Source: Cervus elaphus (taxonomy: Eukaryota > Chordata > Mammalia > Artiodactyla > Cervidae). Taken from it: DNA of 64,000 nucleotides. This document shows positions 1 to 11,019 of the stretch, one piece after another (positions within the stretch are counted from its first letter, which is position 1; every line of letters begins with the position of its first letter). Position numbers and translations under genes: made by a program. A model generated the notes under the pieces. That model was not told the DNA's origin. It did not search any database and saw only the letters and a list, made by a program, of their open reading frames with translations. The stretch spans positions 129,429,669 to 129,493,668 of the forward strand of contig NC_057819.1 of NCBI RefSeq assembly GCF_910594005.1. Reading direction: 5' to 3'.

Positions 1-67
1 CCCCCAGTAGGGATGGAAAACGGCGTTCACCTTGCCGTCTGCTCCAATCTGCTGTCTGTTGTCTTTG

Positions 68-340
68 TGGTTTAGTCGCTCAGTCATGTCTGACTCTTTG
101 CGACCCCATGGACTGTACCCAGGCTCCTCTGTCCATGGGATTTCCCAGGCAAGAATACCGGATTGGGTTGCCATTTCCTTCTCCAGGGCATCTTCCCAAC
201 CCAGGGATCGAATTCACACCTCCTGGATCGCCAGACTGATTCTTTACCCCTGAGTCACCTGGGAAGCCCGTTGGACAGAGGAGCCTGGCGGGTTACAGTC
301 CATGGGGTCGCAAAGAGTCGGACACAACTTAGCGACTGAA
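68..340 (-). repeat. Bov-tA SINE (-) abutting a BovA tail fragment (+)
   Basis: Positions 68-269 match a full Bov-tA in reverse, from the tail (TTTAGTCGCTCAGTCATGTC) to the tRNA-derived head. Positions 271-340 repeat the tail part in forward direction, so the two tails are inverted about 130 bp apart and could pair over about 70 nt in the transcript. Confidence 0.88.
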
Positions 341-1887
341 GAACCACAAGGACCGATCCGTTGTTGGCACTGTGTTAAGAAGGATTCTGAGGACATCTGG
401 GCTCAGCCGGGAGAAGCCCTGGCGGATCAGGAGAGGGGGCTGGGGGCAGGGCGGCGTGTGGGCCAGGACCCTCGCCTCTGCCGGGGGCTCTCTCCCCCCA
501 CCCTTCCGGCGCTCTGAGGCCACCCGGGCTTGGCACCCGCCTCCACCTCCAGCTCCCCCGTTGGTCTCACCGGCACCCACAGAGGCCCCCGTTCTGGAAT
601 GCCCTTCTTCCTTCTGGCTCCCTGAGTTCCCCTCCCGCCCCCCAGGCCCTGGAGGCTTTGCTGACCTCCTGAAGCCTTTAGCACCCGTGCGCTCTCTCCC
701 TTGGTCAAGCGGCCCCCGAGAGTCATGGCTTCACCTGCTGGAGGCCGCTGGCTCCGTCGCTTGGTCCAGGCTGAGCTGGGGGTGGGCGGGGAAGAAGCAA
801 AGACACCCCACCCCGCCCCAAGCACAGCAGGCAGCTCCCCGGGGAGGGCTCGTCACCTGAGGAGCACCTACTATGTGCCAGGCACTCTGCACTAGCCCCT
901 GACCAATTCAGCCATGCCCCCAGGACCTTCCTGCCAGGCACCTATGGCAGGCACCTTTAATCTCATGAACGTCTGAGCACCGATCTGACTTCTCCCCAGA
1001 CTGTGCGTGCCAGGGGGTCAGAGCCCCGCCCATCTCCCCTGGGGGTTCTGAACGAGGTCTTCCTGAGCCCCAGGCCCTCCTTTGCTGAATCCGGAGGAGG
1101 AGGGGGGCCTTCCCTCGAGTCTTGCCAGCTGCCGCCTGGGCCTGGGCAAGACTCCAGGACCCTCGAGGGGGTGTCAGTCTCCTCTTTAACCTCCTCAAGC
1201 CGACAAGGCAGCCCCAAAGTCCGGCGGGGCAGGGGTGGGGCACCCTCATATTTTTAAACGCCGAGGGCTCTGTTTACCCATCAGGGCCGCGGGGCTCTGA
1301 CTGTCTGTCTCCTCCGCGAGCCCCATTAATCCGGGCCTCGGCACCTGTGCGGCCCGGCGTGTCATAAACAACGTGGAGCACACTTTTATGGATTCGGCTA
1401 TATCAGCAGCTTTCAATCCGATCGCTCTTTATGGCACCTACATGAGGCTTTTATATTGTTGCAATTATTTTGGTTTATACGCTTCCTTTCTTTCCCCCTT
1501 CATTTTACTTTACTTTTTACATTTTATTCCCATTCTGTCTGGGCCTTTCCCAGCAAGGCCTGGGAGGCCCGGTAGGAAAACCTTTTCCCAGGGGGCTGAC
1601 TGGGCGGCCTGTCTTCCCCATAAAGGATGTCCATTTGCCATCGCCCCGGGGCCGTGGGAGTCGTTATGGCCTGCCACCTCCGGAGCCTCCTGGACAGGGG
1701 CCAACTGGATGGATTTGTCGTGAGAGAAAAAGTCCTCCGGTTTTATATTTTCAGGAGCCAGGGAGCAGGGGTACAGAACGTAGTGGAGCTTCTGCCAGTG
1801 TGGGGCTTGGGCTGACCACAGAGAGAGGAGCCTGGCCCCTTCTCAAAAGACTCAAGGAAAAAAGCAGGAAAGTCTCCTGTCTTTACT

Positions 1888-2098
1888 GGGCTTCCCTGAT
1901 GGCTCAGCGGGTAAAGAATCCGCCTGCCAATGCAGGAGGCGTAGGAGATGCAGGTTTGATCCCTGGATCAGGAAGATCCCCTGGAGGAGACAGTGATAAC
2001 CCACTCCAGTCTTCTTGCCTGGAGCACCCCATGGACAGAGGAGCCTGGCGGGCTACAGTCCATGGGGTCACAAAGAGATGGACATGACTGAGCAACTG
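1888..2098 (+). repeat. Bov-tA SINE
   Basis: A tRNA-derived head (CTTCCCTGATGGCTCAGCGG) is followed by the BovA body with its CCACTCCAG and GGAGCCTGGCGGGCTACAGT phrases. Confidence 0.92.
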
Positions 2099-2863
2099 AT
2101 GCTTTTGTTTCTTGTTATTTTTAATTAATTTTTCCTGGAGTCTGTAGTTGCTTTCTAGTCTTACGTTAGTTTCTTCTGTACGGCAAAGTGGATCCGCCCT
2201 CCGTATACACATCTCCCCCTTCTTTGGGCTTCCTTCCTGTTTGGGTGACCTCACAGCACTGTGTAGAGGCCCTGTGTTCACAGCAGGCCCTCAGCAGTCA
2301 TCTCTCTCATCATGCTGGACTTCAGGCTCACCCTGATGCAGCAGGACCTCCTCCTAACTTGACTGCACTTGCAAAGCCCCTCTCTGAAATAAGGGGGCAT
2401 TCACAGCTGGACATGAACTTGAGGGACAGCATTCAGCCCAGTGTGGGGAGTTTGCATTCTGGTGGAAGAGGTGGCGAATGAAGCAGCGAGCTGACGAGAT
2501 GTTGTCAGCTTACTGACAACTTATTATCCTTTTCACGGCATTTATGCAGGTGGAGGGAAGGATTCTGAAGGCCAAAAAAAAAAAAAAACTAGGACGGGGG
2601 ATGAAGAGGAGGGCATGGCTGCATTATAGGGGGGTGGGTTACATCCTGAGGTCTCCCGTGGGCTCTCCCTGGACGCTGTGCAGAGACCCACCACCAGAGG
2701 AGGATGGAAGGGGGGAGGGTCCCCCGGGTCAGTGTCTGGAGGTTCAGCTCCGGGGCTTCGGGGCATCTGCCCACACCCCCCATAAGGACAAAGATCTCCC
2801 GCGATGTCCCTCTAGTGGGGGTGGGGCTCGGATGGGATTCCCAGCGTCTGTTCCTCTCCCCAG

Positions 2864-2975
2864 ATGTTGGCGGCCCTGCAGACCCCATCGCTCCAGCCAT
2901 CATCATTCCTCCCAGGAACACCAGCGTGGTGGCCGGGACCTCGGAGGTGACCATGGAGTGTGTGGCCAATGCCAG
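2864..2975 (+). CDS. SDK2: SDK2 exon e1: Ig3, first half
   Basis: Acceptor CAG at 2861-2863, donor GTGGGT at 2976. The exon opens with the last two bases of a codon and ends with two bases of Arg (AG). It encodes the linker PADPIAP, a sequon in RNTSVVAG and the strand-B cysteine of Ig3 in TMECVANA. The partner cysteine and the core Trp are in e2. With e1 the protein enters Ig3 of six; Ig1-2, the main homophilic contact region in the family, lie upstream. Confidence 0.93.
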
Positions 2976-3343
2976 GTGGGTCCTGCCTCCACACCCCCCC
3001 ACGTTAACCCCAGAGGGTGCTCCTGACCTGCAGGCTCCAAGGAGACCACGTGGAATTCTCAAAGGTCCAGAACTGTCCCATGAGGCCCCACGAAAGAAGA
3101 TGGGGTATTTAGCCTGGAGGAGGGGTGGTGGGTTGGTGGTCAGAGAGCTGTCGGACACAGGCAGGGCCCGCCCAAGAGGAGAACCCAGGCCTCAAGGGGA
3201 AGTTATGCAGCAGATCCCAGCCCAGGACATCTGGGGTTGGTGGGGGATCCACTCACTTCCGACATCCAGAGCAGCCTGGGGAGTGGCCGCTCGCCTCTGC
3301 CGGCCGCGGCCTCCTTGAGTGAAGGCGTGGGCAAGAGGAAAGC

Positions 3344-3475
3344 GGGACTTCCCTGCTGGTCCAGTGGTTAAGACTCTGTGCTCCCAAAGCAGGGGGCCCA
3401 GGTTCGATCCCTGATCAGGGAACTAGATCCCACACGCTGCAACTGAAGATTCCTGCATGCTGCAGCTGAGACCCC
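3344..3475 (+). repeat. CHR-type tRNA-derived SINE
   Basis: It starts GGGACTTCCCTGCTGGTCCA and includes the box-B-like GGTTCGATCCC phrase and GGAACTAGATCCCACA. It has no clear A-tail. Confidence 0.8.
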
Positions 3476-3654
3476 AGACGTGCATTTCAGGACTTCCACA
3501 CTTTCCCACCCACTGACTTAGAGTGGACGGGGCACGGGGCAGAGCCAAGGCAGAGAGACGTGGGGAAGGGCCACTTGCCTGCTCTCGAGAGCCCTGGAGC
3601 ATGAGCTGTCGCGGGGCCAGGTCTGCCCTCGCCACAACCCCCGGGGAGCAGGGC

Positions 3655-3760
3655 ACAGTTGTTCCCATTGTACAGATGTGGAAACTGAGGCCCAGAGCTC
3701 TGAAGGACTTGCCCACACAACGGTCTGCACCTAGCAAGTGTCAGGGGCAGGGCAAACTCA
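3655..3760 (+). repeat. MIR-like SINE remnant
   Basis: The wording ATTGTACAGATGTGGAAACT, followed by GAGGCCCAGAGCTCTGAAGG, is typical of mammalian MIR. Confidence 0.6.
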
Positions 3761-3862
3761 GGCGCCTGGCCCCCGCACCTGCATGCCTCACCACACCCTG
3801 CCCTGCCTCCCGAGCCCCTGGGAGGCTCTGTGGCTGACCGCCTCGTCCCTTGCCCCATCCAG

Positions 3863-4053
3863 GCCTCTGATCAAGCTTCACATCATTTGGAAGAAGGACG
3901 GGGCGCTGCTGTCCAGCGGCATCAGCGACTACAACCGCCGGCTCACCATCCCCAACCCCACGGCCAGCGACGCCGGCTACTACGAGTGTGAGGCCGTCCT
4001 GCGTAGCAGCAGCGTCCCCTCCGTCGTCCGCGGTGCCTACCTCTCTGTGCTGG
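3863..4053 (+). CDS. SDK2: SDK2 exon e2: Ig3, second half
   Basis: Acceptor AG at 3861-3862, donor GTGAGA at 4054. Its first G completes the Arg codon begun in e1, giving ARPLIK. It carries the Ig core Trp in IIWKKDGALL and the strand-F signature DAGYYECEAV, which supplies the second cysteine of the Ig3 disulfide. It ends at the domain edge in YLSVL plus one base of Glu. The next intron is only 106 bp. Confidence 0.95.
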
Positions 4054-4159
4054 GTGAGACGGGGTGGGGCTGCTGGAGTCCCCCCGACGGGCGACCCAAT
4101 CAGCGGCCGTATCAACAGGAACCTGGCTCTGATCCCCTCCCTGGTCTTTGCTCCTGCAG

Positions 4160-4243
4160 AACCACCTCAGTTTGTCAAGGAGCCAGAGAGACACATCACA
4201 GCGGAGATGGAGAAGGTGGTGGACATCCCCTGTCGGGCCAAAG
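4160..4243 (+). CDS. SDK2: SDK2 exon e3: Ig4, first part
   Basis: Acceptor CAG at 4157-4159, donor GTAACC at 4244. It encodes EPPQFVKEPERHIT and the strand-B cysteine of Ig4 in DIPCRAKG. The length of 84 nt with phase 1 at both ends makes it an in-frame exon, but skipping it would remove an Ig cysteine, so I do not expect regular skipping. Confidence 0.94.
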
Positions 4244-4784
4244 GTAACCTGGTGGCATGGTTGGAGGGGGACGAGGTCCCTCCAGACCTTCAACCTCTCC
4301 CCTCCCTGACATAGACTGTTCTAAAGTCCGCCACCCTCTCACCACTGAGCAGAGAGTCAGCCTGGCTCTAAGCAGACACCCCAGGAAGCAAACAGGCCAA
4401 ACTACTGTAATCTCAGGGCTGGAAATCAGCCCCGTGTTACCATAACGTGAAGGTTACAAATGAATCCAAATTACCGTAATTTCAGGATAGGTGACAGACT
4501 CAAATTGCCCACAATGTGAGACTTGCCGACAATGCCACATTGTTGTAATGTCAGAACTGCCAGAATGCGGGTGTGTCTCTGCCTGGTTTCTGGACCATTC
4601 TGCTTCCTCTCCCCTCACCTTTCCTACTTAACCCCCAGCCCCTGTCAGAGTTCTTGCATACTTACCACTTTTCCCATCCTTCTCCTTTGAGTTCAATTGA
4701 GCTAAAAGACACCCCAAAGCAGGGTGCAATCTGGGATAAGGGGATGACAGGATGCGCAGAGTGGAGACTGTAACCCTGGCAGGA

Positions 4785-4799
4785 GGGAGGGAGGGAGGG
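4785..4799 (+). other. G-quadruplex motif (four GGG, one-base loops)
   Basis: Four GGG tracts are separated by single A residues. This is a canonical intramolecular quadruplex pattern on the coding strand, within the e3-e4 intron and next to a partial Bov-tA. Confidence 0.7.
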
Positions 4800-4892
4800 T
4801 CCCATGGAGGAGGAGGGGGCACACTGACCCCCGTCCTGAGATCACATGAGGGGAAGACAGTGATTTATTGGACAAACACTTGGTGGGGGGTG

Positions 4893-5050
4893 GGCTTACC
4901 GTGATCCCTGGGTCGGGAAGATCCCCTGGACAAGGGAATGGCAACCCGCTCCAGTATTCTTGCCTGGAGAATCCCATGGACAGAGCCTGGCGGGCTATAG
5001 TCCGTGGGGGTCCCAAAGAGTCAGACATGACTTGAGTACCTGACACTTTC
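4893..5050 (+). repeat. Bov-tA SINE, head truncated
   Basis: It begins inside the tRNA-derived part (GATCCCTGGGTCGGGAAGAT) and keeps the BovA body to GACTTGAGTACCTGACACTT. Confidence 0.88.
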
Positions 5051-5897
5051 AGGAACGTGTGCTGAGACTGTTCTCGGGGCTGGAGAGGCACAGAATGAAC
5101 CCAAGAGCCAGATCGCTGCTATTACAGAACTGTGCGTTCTCATGAGGGAGGCAGACAAACCAATAAACAAATAAAGATACCTTATTTCATTTCATCTAAA
5201 ATGCCATGGGTTGTAAGATGCCCCATTATTTTATGCGCCACTAAGAAAGAAAAAAGGCTGCCAATTAAATTATGACATGCTGTCGGTTGTAAGACACGTC
5301 CTCATCTCAGAGACATTACGATGTGAACAAAGGCGTAGCTCGGAGTGGGTGAAATACGGTGTCGGCGGCTGGCTGTCGGGGTTGAAAAGTGCGGGGGAAG
5401 GAGAAGCAGGCAGGCTGAGGGGCTCACGCCGGGGGCGGTCATTCGAACGGAGCCTGGGGAGCTTTTCTGTGGAAGTCACGTTTGAGCAGAGATGCAGAGC
5501 GAGAGCTGGAGCGGGGGGGCAGGGGGTGTGGGGAAAGGGTGCCAGGCTGGGGACACAGCTCGGGCAAGGCTGAGGGGTTAGGAGGAGCCCCCATGGTCCT
5601 CTCTGTGAGGATGGGCCAGGACGGGGCTTCCGAAGAAACCCCCATCCCACTTGTGAGCCCCTAGACACGGGGCTGCGCGCTCACCTGGGTTTGGAAAGGC
5701 TGGCTGGAGGTTCCCAGAGCATACTAAAGACTCCGTTACATATGCCAGAATAAAATACAGTATGTCCAGCCTCTCCAAGCTGAACTAACCCCAGGAACTT
5801 TTAAATTTTCTTGGAATGCCTACTCTATGAGAATTTGCGAATCTAAGAACAACTCTCCCCGCTTCCTAGACCAACAGTGGCGCTGCTGAGAAAGTTC

Positions 5898-6112
5898 GGG
5901 CTTCCCCGGTAGCTCAGCAGGTAAAGAATCCGCCCGCAGGGCTGGAGCCACAGGAGACACGGGTTCCATCCCGGAGTCGGGAAGCTCCCCTGGAGGAGGG
6001 CATGGCAACCCACTCCAGTGTTCTTGCCTGGAGAATCCCATGGACAGAGGAGCCTGGCGGGCTACAGTCCCTGAGGGTCGCAAAGAGTTGGACACAACTG
6101 AAGCGACTTAGC
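5898..6112 (+). repeat. Bov-tA SINE
   Basis: Full-length copy from GGGCTTCCCCGGTAGCTCAG to AGCGACTTAGCA. Confidence 0.92.
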
Positions 6113-6254
6113 ACGCAAGCATGCACTGAGAAGGTTCTAGAAACCAGAACACAACAGGGATTCCCCCCCCCCCCGCCTTGAGGACTTGCAGCTCCAGCCT
6201 CCAAGGCCGGAGCTTCCCTCGGAGGCGGCTGACGGTGGACGCTCGACCCCCTAG

Positions 6255-6449
6255 GTGTGCCGCCACCCTCCATCACCTGGTACAAGGACGCGGCAGTGGT
6301 GGAGGCAGGGAGGCTGGGCCGCTTCCGGCAGCGAGGCGATGGGGGCCTACAGATCAGCGGGCTGGTGCCCGATGACACCGGGATGTTCCAGTGCTTTGCC
6401 CGCAACGCGGCCGGCGAGGCGCAGACCTCCACCTACCTGGCCGTCACCA
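6255..6449 (+). CDS. SDK2: SDK2 exon e4: Ig4, second part
   Basis: Acceptor TAG at 6252-6254, donor GTGAGT at 6450. It encodes the core Trp in PPPSITWYKDAAVV, then LQISGLVPDD and the strand-F cysteine in TGMFQCFARNAAGE, ending in YLAVTS at the Ig4-Ig5 boundary. It is in phase 1 at both ends. In the family, Ig1-4 fold as a horseshoe used in adhesive contacts, so this exon closes that unit. Confidence 0.96.
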
Positions 6450-6974
6450 GTGAGTCTCCTTCCCTGTCCTGCCCGAGTCCCTCCCCTCTCCCCCCCAACC
6501 CAGGACACAGCTTTCCTCCAGCCAGGGGCCTCTTGAGAACAGGCCGCTGTAGATGCAGAAATAGGATCCCAGAAGGCTCTCACCCTGGGGCGGGGTGACT
6601 CTGGCCGGTCACGCCCTCTGCTTCTGCGGCCAGCACTGGTTTTTTTCTTTTACAAACCAGAGCCTCGATTTCACTTTTAATGAAAGGTGAATCCCTTTAA
6701 CCTTGTCATGGAGGGTGTCCGTTGCCCTTGGGAGTCCTCAGTTTCTGCCAGATGGAGGCTTGAGAATCAAGGCAGGGCAGGGACTGGCATCACCAAGGTG
6801 CTTCCACAGGGCAGGTGGTGAGGGGGCCCTCGTGGGTTCTCTGGTTATTTCCGACACTGGGGTCCTACCGGGACATCTGCATCCTTCCCTGAAGAAGGAC
6901 CCACACCAAGGAGAGTGGCAAGGCAGGAGAAGGACCCAGATGTGGCTAAGACACCCCACTGTCTCCCTTTGCAG
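6450..6974 (+). other. intron e4-e5 (525 bp), no gene
   Basis: GC-rich unique sequence with no recognisable repeat and no convincing extra exon. Confidence 0.75.
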
Positions 6975-7091
6975 GCATCGCCCCCAACATCACCAGGGGC
7001 CCCCTGGACAGCACGGTGATCGACGGCATGTCAGTGGTGCTGGCCTGTGAGACTTCGGGGGCGCCCCGCCCGGCCATCACTTGGCAAAAAG
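6975..7091 (+). CDS. SDK2: SDK2 exon e5: Ig5, first half
   Basis: Acceptor CAG at 6972-6974, donor GTACTT at 7092. It encodes [11 protein letters not shown] with a sequon, then [18 protein letters not shown], which holds both the strand-B cysteine and the core Trp of Ig5. It is 117 nt in phase 1 at both ends. Confidence 0.95.
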
Positions 7092-8639
7092 GTACTTGAG
7101 GCTGACTGACTTTAGAGGGTGACCAAAAGTCTAGGGCAGGCCTGGGGCTCAGTTCCGGAGCCAGCCAGCTGGGGTTTCCCATGTACAGTTGGGAAGGTTG
7201 TGCACTGCACAACCCCAGAGGGCTTCTTTTACACCATGGGACGTACCATGTGCCGCCCTGTCAGGCTCCAGGCTCAGCTCTGCCTCTGGTGGGATCTGTG
7301 ACTTTGGGTGAGTTATTTACTCACTCGGAGCTTTAAGGTTCCCACCTATAAACTGGGGATGGTAGGATTCATACCTGGGAGCAGCATGAAAACTAGATGA
7401 GAGAGTGCATGTGGAGGGCCTGCACCGTGTCTGGGAAGTAGGAGACCAGCCCGTGCCGGCGGATGTAATACCGTGGAGCAGGTTGTTAGTACAGGGATGA
7501 GGCCGTACCCCCTCCCCAGGCAAAGCCAGCGAAGCCCAAGCTGTCCCCCTAGTCCACCCACCCCGTGCCTTCTCCACGCCTCTGCATTGTACACACACTT
7601 TCCCAGCCCTCCCCAGGGACACACACACGTGTACACACCATCACTCACTCACACCCCCAGCCTCTGCCCATATGAACCTCCTCTCATCCAGAGCCTCCCT
7701 GCTCTATCTCCCCCCTTCTAATACACAAGGTCATCGGCATGTTCAGTCTACTGATTACCTCGCCTCCCACAATTCGAAGCTTTCAGTTTTGTCCCCTGGT
7801 GTCTCCCCGGGGCTTAGAACACAGTGACCCACAGAGGATGCTTCGTCAGTATCGGTGGGGTGTGCGCCCAGATGTGGAAATAAACACGCCCACCTGATAC
7901 ACTCACCCGTGCAGGATGCCCACACGCGTGTGCAGAGGGACCCACTCACCCACAGGCTTACACGTGGACAGTCCCCTCTGTACAGGCAGGTGGGATTTTC
8001 TTTAAAAAACAGATGCGGTCACCAACACCGCACTCTCAGACACACTCTGACACAGGGGTCACCCTCCCTGTCTCCCTCCCTCTCTCCTTCCAGCCACCAG
8101 GGTCCCCGGGTCCCTAGTGGGAGGTCTGTCCCCCCAGGGCTGCCCCCGCCACACCCCACGCTGGCTGCTCCCTCCCGCCGCTCCCCTGCGCTCCCCTGAA
8201 GGTGACTCCAGAAGCATCCTCCTGCAGGCGGCCCGTCACCACCCTGTCGCAGCTGTCTGTCCCCTCCCCCCAGCCCAGGTGCCAGCTGCCTCCGAGGGCT
8301 GTGCCCGCCGGCGGGGAGGCAGGCTGGTCTTCCTGCTGAAGGGCGGATAGCATGGTGGGAGGAGAGACAGCAGGAGAGGCTCCGTCCGGGCCCCCTGCTC
8401 TGGGACTGCGTGTCCTTGTGTCTGTCCCCAGGTCAGGAACCGGGCTGGCCACAGCCCTGCCATCCCCCCCAGGCCCCCTACAGGGGCGCCTGCAGCCTTC
8501 CTAAAGCTGGGAGCCCACTCTGGGGCAGGGGATGGGGGAGGGTGGGGTGTGGTCCAGGCCCCTGGTGATGGCCGAGTGCCAGGGGGCGGCCAGGGGGCAG
8601 CGGGCGGCAGCCTGAGCCCACCCATCCCATGTCCCCCAG
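7092..8639 (+). other. intron e5-e6 (1.5 kb), no gene
   Basis: Unique sequence with a short CA-rich patch near 7620-7650 and pyrimidine-rich tracts around 8060-8095. No interspersed repeat or additional exon was recognised. Confidence 0.75.
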
Positions 8640-8807
8640 GGGAGCGCATTCTGGCCAGCGGCTCTGTCCAGCTGCCGCGCTTCACGCTCCTGGAGTCGGG
8701 CAGCCTGCTCGTCAGCCCCACACACATCTCCGATGCCGGCACCTACACCTGTCTGGCCACCAACTCGCGGGGGGCGGACGAAGCCTCGGCCGACCTGGTG
8801 GTGTGGG
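8640..8807 (+). CDS. SDK2: SDK2 exon e6: Ig5, second half
   Basis: Acceptor CAG at 8637-8639, donor GTGAGT at 8808. It encodes GERILASGSVQLPRF, then the strand-F signature DAGTYTCLATNSRG with the second Ig5 cysteine, and ends DLVVWA at the Ig5-Ig6 edge. It is 168 nt in phase 1 at both ends. Confidence 0.96.
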
Positions 8808-8842
8808 GTGAGTGCCCAGGCGGGGCGGGGGTCCTTTCCACG

Positions 8843-8885
8843 CCTGTGTGTGAGTGTGCGTGAGTGTGCGCGTGTGCGCGAGCAT
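8843..8885 (+). repeat. GT/GC alternating simple tract
   Basis: Alternating purine-pyrimidine sequence (TGTGTGTGAGTGTGCGTGAG and onward), about 40 bp. Confidence 0.75.
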
Positions 8886-9034
8886 GCGCTGAGCGGCCCC
8901 ACGTCCGCTGTCTGTCCAGCCCACCCATCCTGAGACCTGGACGGAGGAGCTCAGAGGACAGGGCAGGAAGGTCACGGTCCCCAGGGCAGTGCTGGGTGGG
9001 CGGGGCTCTCGCCACAGAACCGATGCGCATAGGC

Positions 9035-9275
9035 CTTAAGGCAGAAATCCGCACACTTCTGCTGGAAAGGGCCGGAGAGGAAGTATTTCAAGGCTTCGTG
9101 GGCCGGACAGTTTCTGTCACAGCTCTACAAATTCTTCCCGTTTCATCAGGAAAGCAGCCATAGGCTGTGCTGAATGCAGCAGGCATGGCTGGGTGCCAAC
9201 ATGGAGGAGATTCACCCAGACGGGCCCCCGGTCGGACTTGACCCCCGGGTTGTGGTTTGCTGACCCCTGCTCTGG
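9035..9275 (-). repeat. hAT-Charlie DNA transposon remnant (MER3-like)
   Basis: Decayed copy with CTGGAAAGGGCCGGAGAG, GGGCCGGACAGTTTCTGTCA and a far end TTTGCTGACCCCTG typical of this element. The strand is assigned by convention only. Confidence 0.55.
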
Positions 9276-9702
9276 GGGAACCTCCCAAGCCCCGTCCCGC
9301 CCCTTGGGGTCTGGCACCACACGGAGGGGTGGGCCGCCCTCCTGGCCTGAGTGCTAGGGGCCTGGCAGGGGATGCCTTAGACCCAGAGGCAGACAGTCCT
9401 ATTTTTACCCTGGCTGGACCCCTGGGAACACGTCTGTGATCATCTCCAGGTTTCTATTTCTTTGTGCATCCCATGGGCACAAAATTAAAAGAGCCCCCGC
9501 TATGAGCGTCACTTCCCAGAATTCACGTACCTTGGAAACACGTGGCTCTTAGTGTTCTGGGACATTGGCCGTGGGGGACCAGTCCACCGCAGACCTCAGC
9601 CACACAGCCCGGCTCACCGGAAGGACCCCCCCCCACACACCTGCATCTCACCTGTCCGTCTGGGGCACCTTCCCACCCGGCCACCTCCCTGCTGTCTTTC
9701 AG

Positions 9703-9805
9703 CCCGGACCCGCATCACCAGGCCCCCGCAGGACCAGAGTGTCATCAAGGGCACCCAGGCCTCCATGGTGTGCGGAGTGACCCACGACCCCCGAGTGACC
9801 ATCAG
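9703..9805 (+). CDS. SDK2: SDK2 exon e7: Ig6, first half
   Basis: Acceptor CAG at 9700-9702, donor GTACTC at 9806. It encodes RTRITRPPQDQSVIKGTQ and the strand-B cysteine in SMVCGVTHDPRV. It ends with two bases of Arg, completed 7.5 kb downstream in e8. Ig6 is the membrane-proximal Ig domain. Confidence 0.94.
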
Positions 9806-9980
9806 GTACTCCTGCGGCCAAGGCCCTTGGAGGAAAGAGGGTAGGGGCAGCTTTCGGGGGTCGCTGGTTTGCTGGCTGAGTGTCCCTGACAGGGAGGTAA
9901 GTGTGGCCCATGGGGGTCAGGGAACAGACACGTACAGACTTACTGCAGGACTGAGACTTGGGGACCCCACGGACCACAAG

Positions 9981-10172
9981 AGACCCTAGTGCTGGGAAAG
10001 ATTGAAGGCAAAAGGCAAAGGGGGCAGCAGAGATGAGACAGTTGAATAGCATGTCCATCCGATTCCGTGAACCTGAATCTGAGCAAACTCCAGGAGACAG
10101 TGAAGGACAGGGAAGCCTGGCGTGCTGCGGTCCACGCGGTCGCAAAGAGTCGGACACAACTGAGCGACTGAA
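9981..10172 (+). repeat. BovB (RTE) LINE 3' end, 5'-truncated
   Basis: Sequence from AGACCCTAGTGCTGGGAAAG to the shared BovA-type tail GAGTCGGACACAACTGAGCG. It corresponds to the last codons of BovB ORF2 and its 3' end, and has no function left. Confidence 0.82.
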
Positions 10173-11019
10173 CATCAACGAAGTGTGTGTCTGGGGACTG
10201 AGCCAGCCTGAGTTGAATGGGGCAGCCTGGGTGGGCGGGGATGAAAGGCGGAGAAACGTAGGAAGCGGGGTGGGGGGCCTTAGGAAGGGGGAGAGAAAGA
10301 AGCCTCTGTCTGGGGAGAGGTGGAAGCTCTGCGATGCTCAGGACCCCCCTGCTAGCAGTCACCCACAGATCTTAGACCCTCTGCCCACCCGTGGACAGCA
10401 GACGGGTCTGGTGAAGAGGTGTGGCAGTCCTGACATGCCTGGGGCCGTGGAGGGCCCTGGGGTGACCCCCAGTGAGACCCAGACGGGGGCCGTCCCTGCC
10501 GTCCTCCACGGGACCTGGAGGGAGCCAGGTCCAGCCGGGAAAGGCCCTGGGGAGGCCTGGGAGCACGGGGAGCAGCCGAGACAGGCCTGCAACCTGGGGA
10601 CCCGCCAGGCGGGCACAAGGACGCTTCCTGGGCCATCGATGGGCAAGGGTTCCGAGTCCGAACTGGGAGAAAATAGCCCCTTCAGGCTCTCTTGAGCTTT
10701 GGATGCTGAGTTAAAAAAAAAAAAAAACCTAACTGCTTCCTTAGAGATAAATACTCCCTCCGTGCTGCATCTGTTCTATGGGCAACGTCACCTCTGGAGC
10801 CCCTGGCAGGGAGCTGGCCTGCCGGCCAGTGAGGGACACCCCTGGGAGTCACCGCCCCGCTGCCTGGGACCCACCGCCCCACCGCCTGGGACCCAAGTGC
10901 GTCCTGGGGCGCCACCTGGTGGCCACTAGGCGTATGGCCGTAGGGCCGTGCCAGGTGGGACCCCAGGAAGCCAAGGGGACTAGGCTTTATTTCTTGATAT
11001 TTATATTTGCTTTCTTTTC

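Larger units (their letters stand above)
1..2863 (+). other. intron before e1 (partial), no gene
   Basis: This sequence precedes the first recognised exon. It holds a Bov-tA pair at 68-340, GC-rich unique sequence to about 1240, an AT-rich unique stretch at 1240-1560, a Bov-tA at 1888-2098 and an A-run at 2574-2588. I looked for the exon encoding the end of Ig2 and did not find it, so the intron start lies upstream of the window. Confidence 0.8.
2976..3862 (+). other. intron e1-e2 (887 bp), no gene
   Basis: A CHR-type SINE lies at 3344-3475 and a MIR-like piece around 3655-3760. The rest is GC-rich unique sequence. No alternative exon was recognised. Confidence 0.8.
4244..6254 (+). other. 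intron e3-e4 (2.0 kb), no gene
   Basis: It holds a partial Bov-tA at 4893-5050, a full Bov-tA at 5898-6112, a four-tract GGGA run at 4785-4799 and a C-run at 6164-6176. The region 5185-5340 looks like an old DNA-transposon remnant, with repeated GGTTGTAAGA motifs, which I could not name. No coding potential was seen. Confidence 0.78.
8808..9702 (+). other. intron e6-e7 (895 bp), no gene
   Basis: It holds a GT/GC-rich simple tract at about 8843-8885 and a decayed hAT-Charlie (MER3-like) element at 9035-9275. The rest is unique. Confidence 0.78.
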
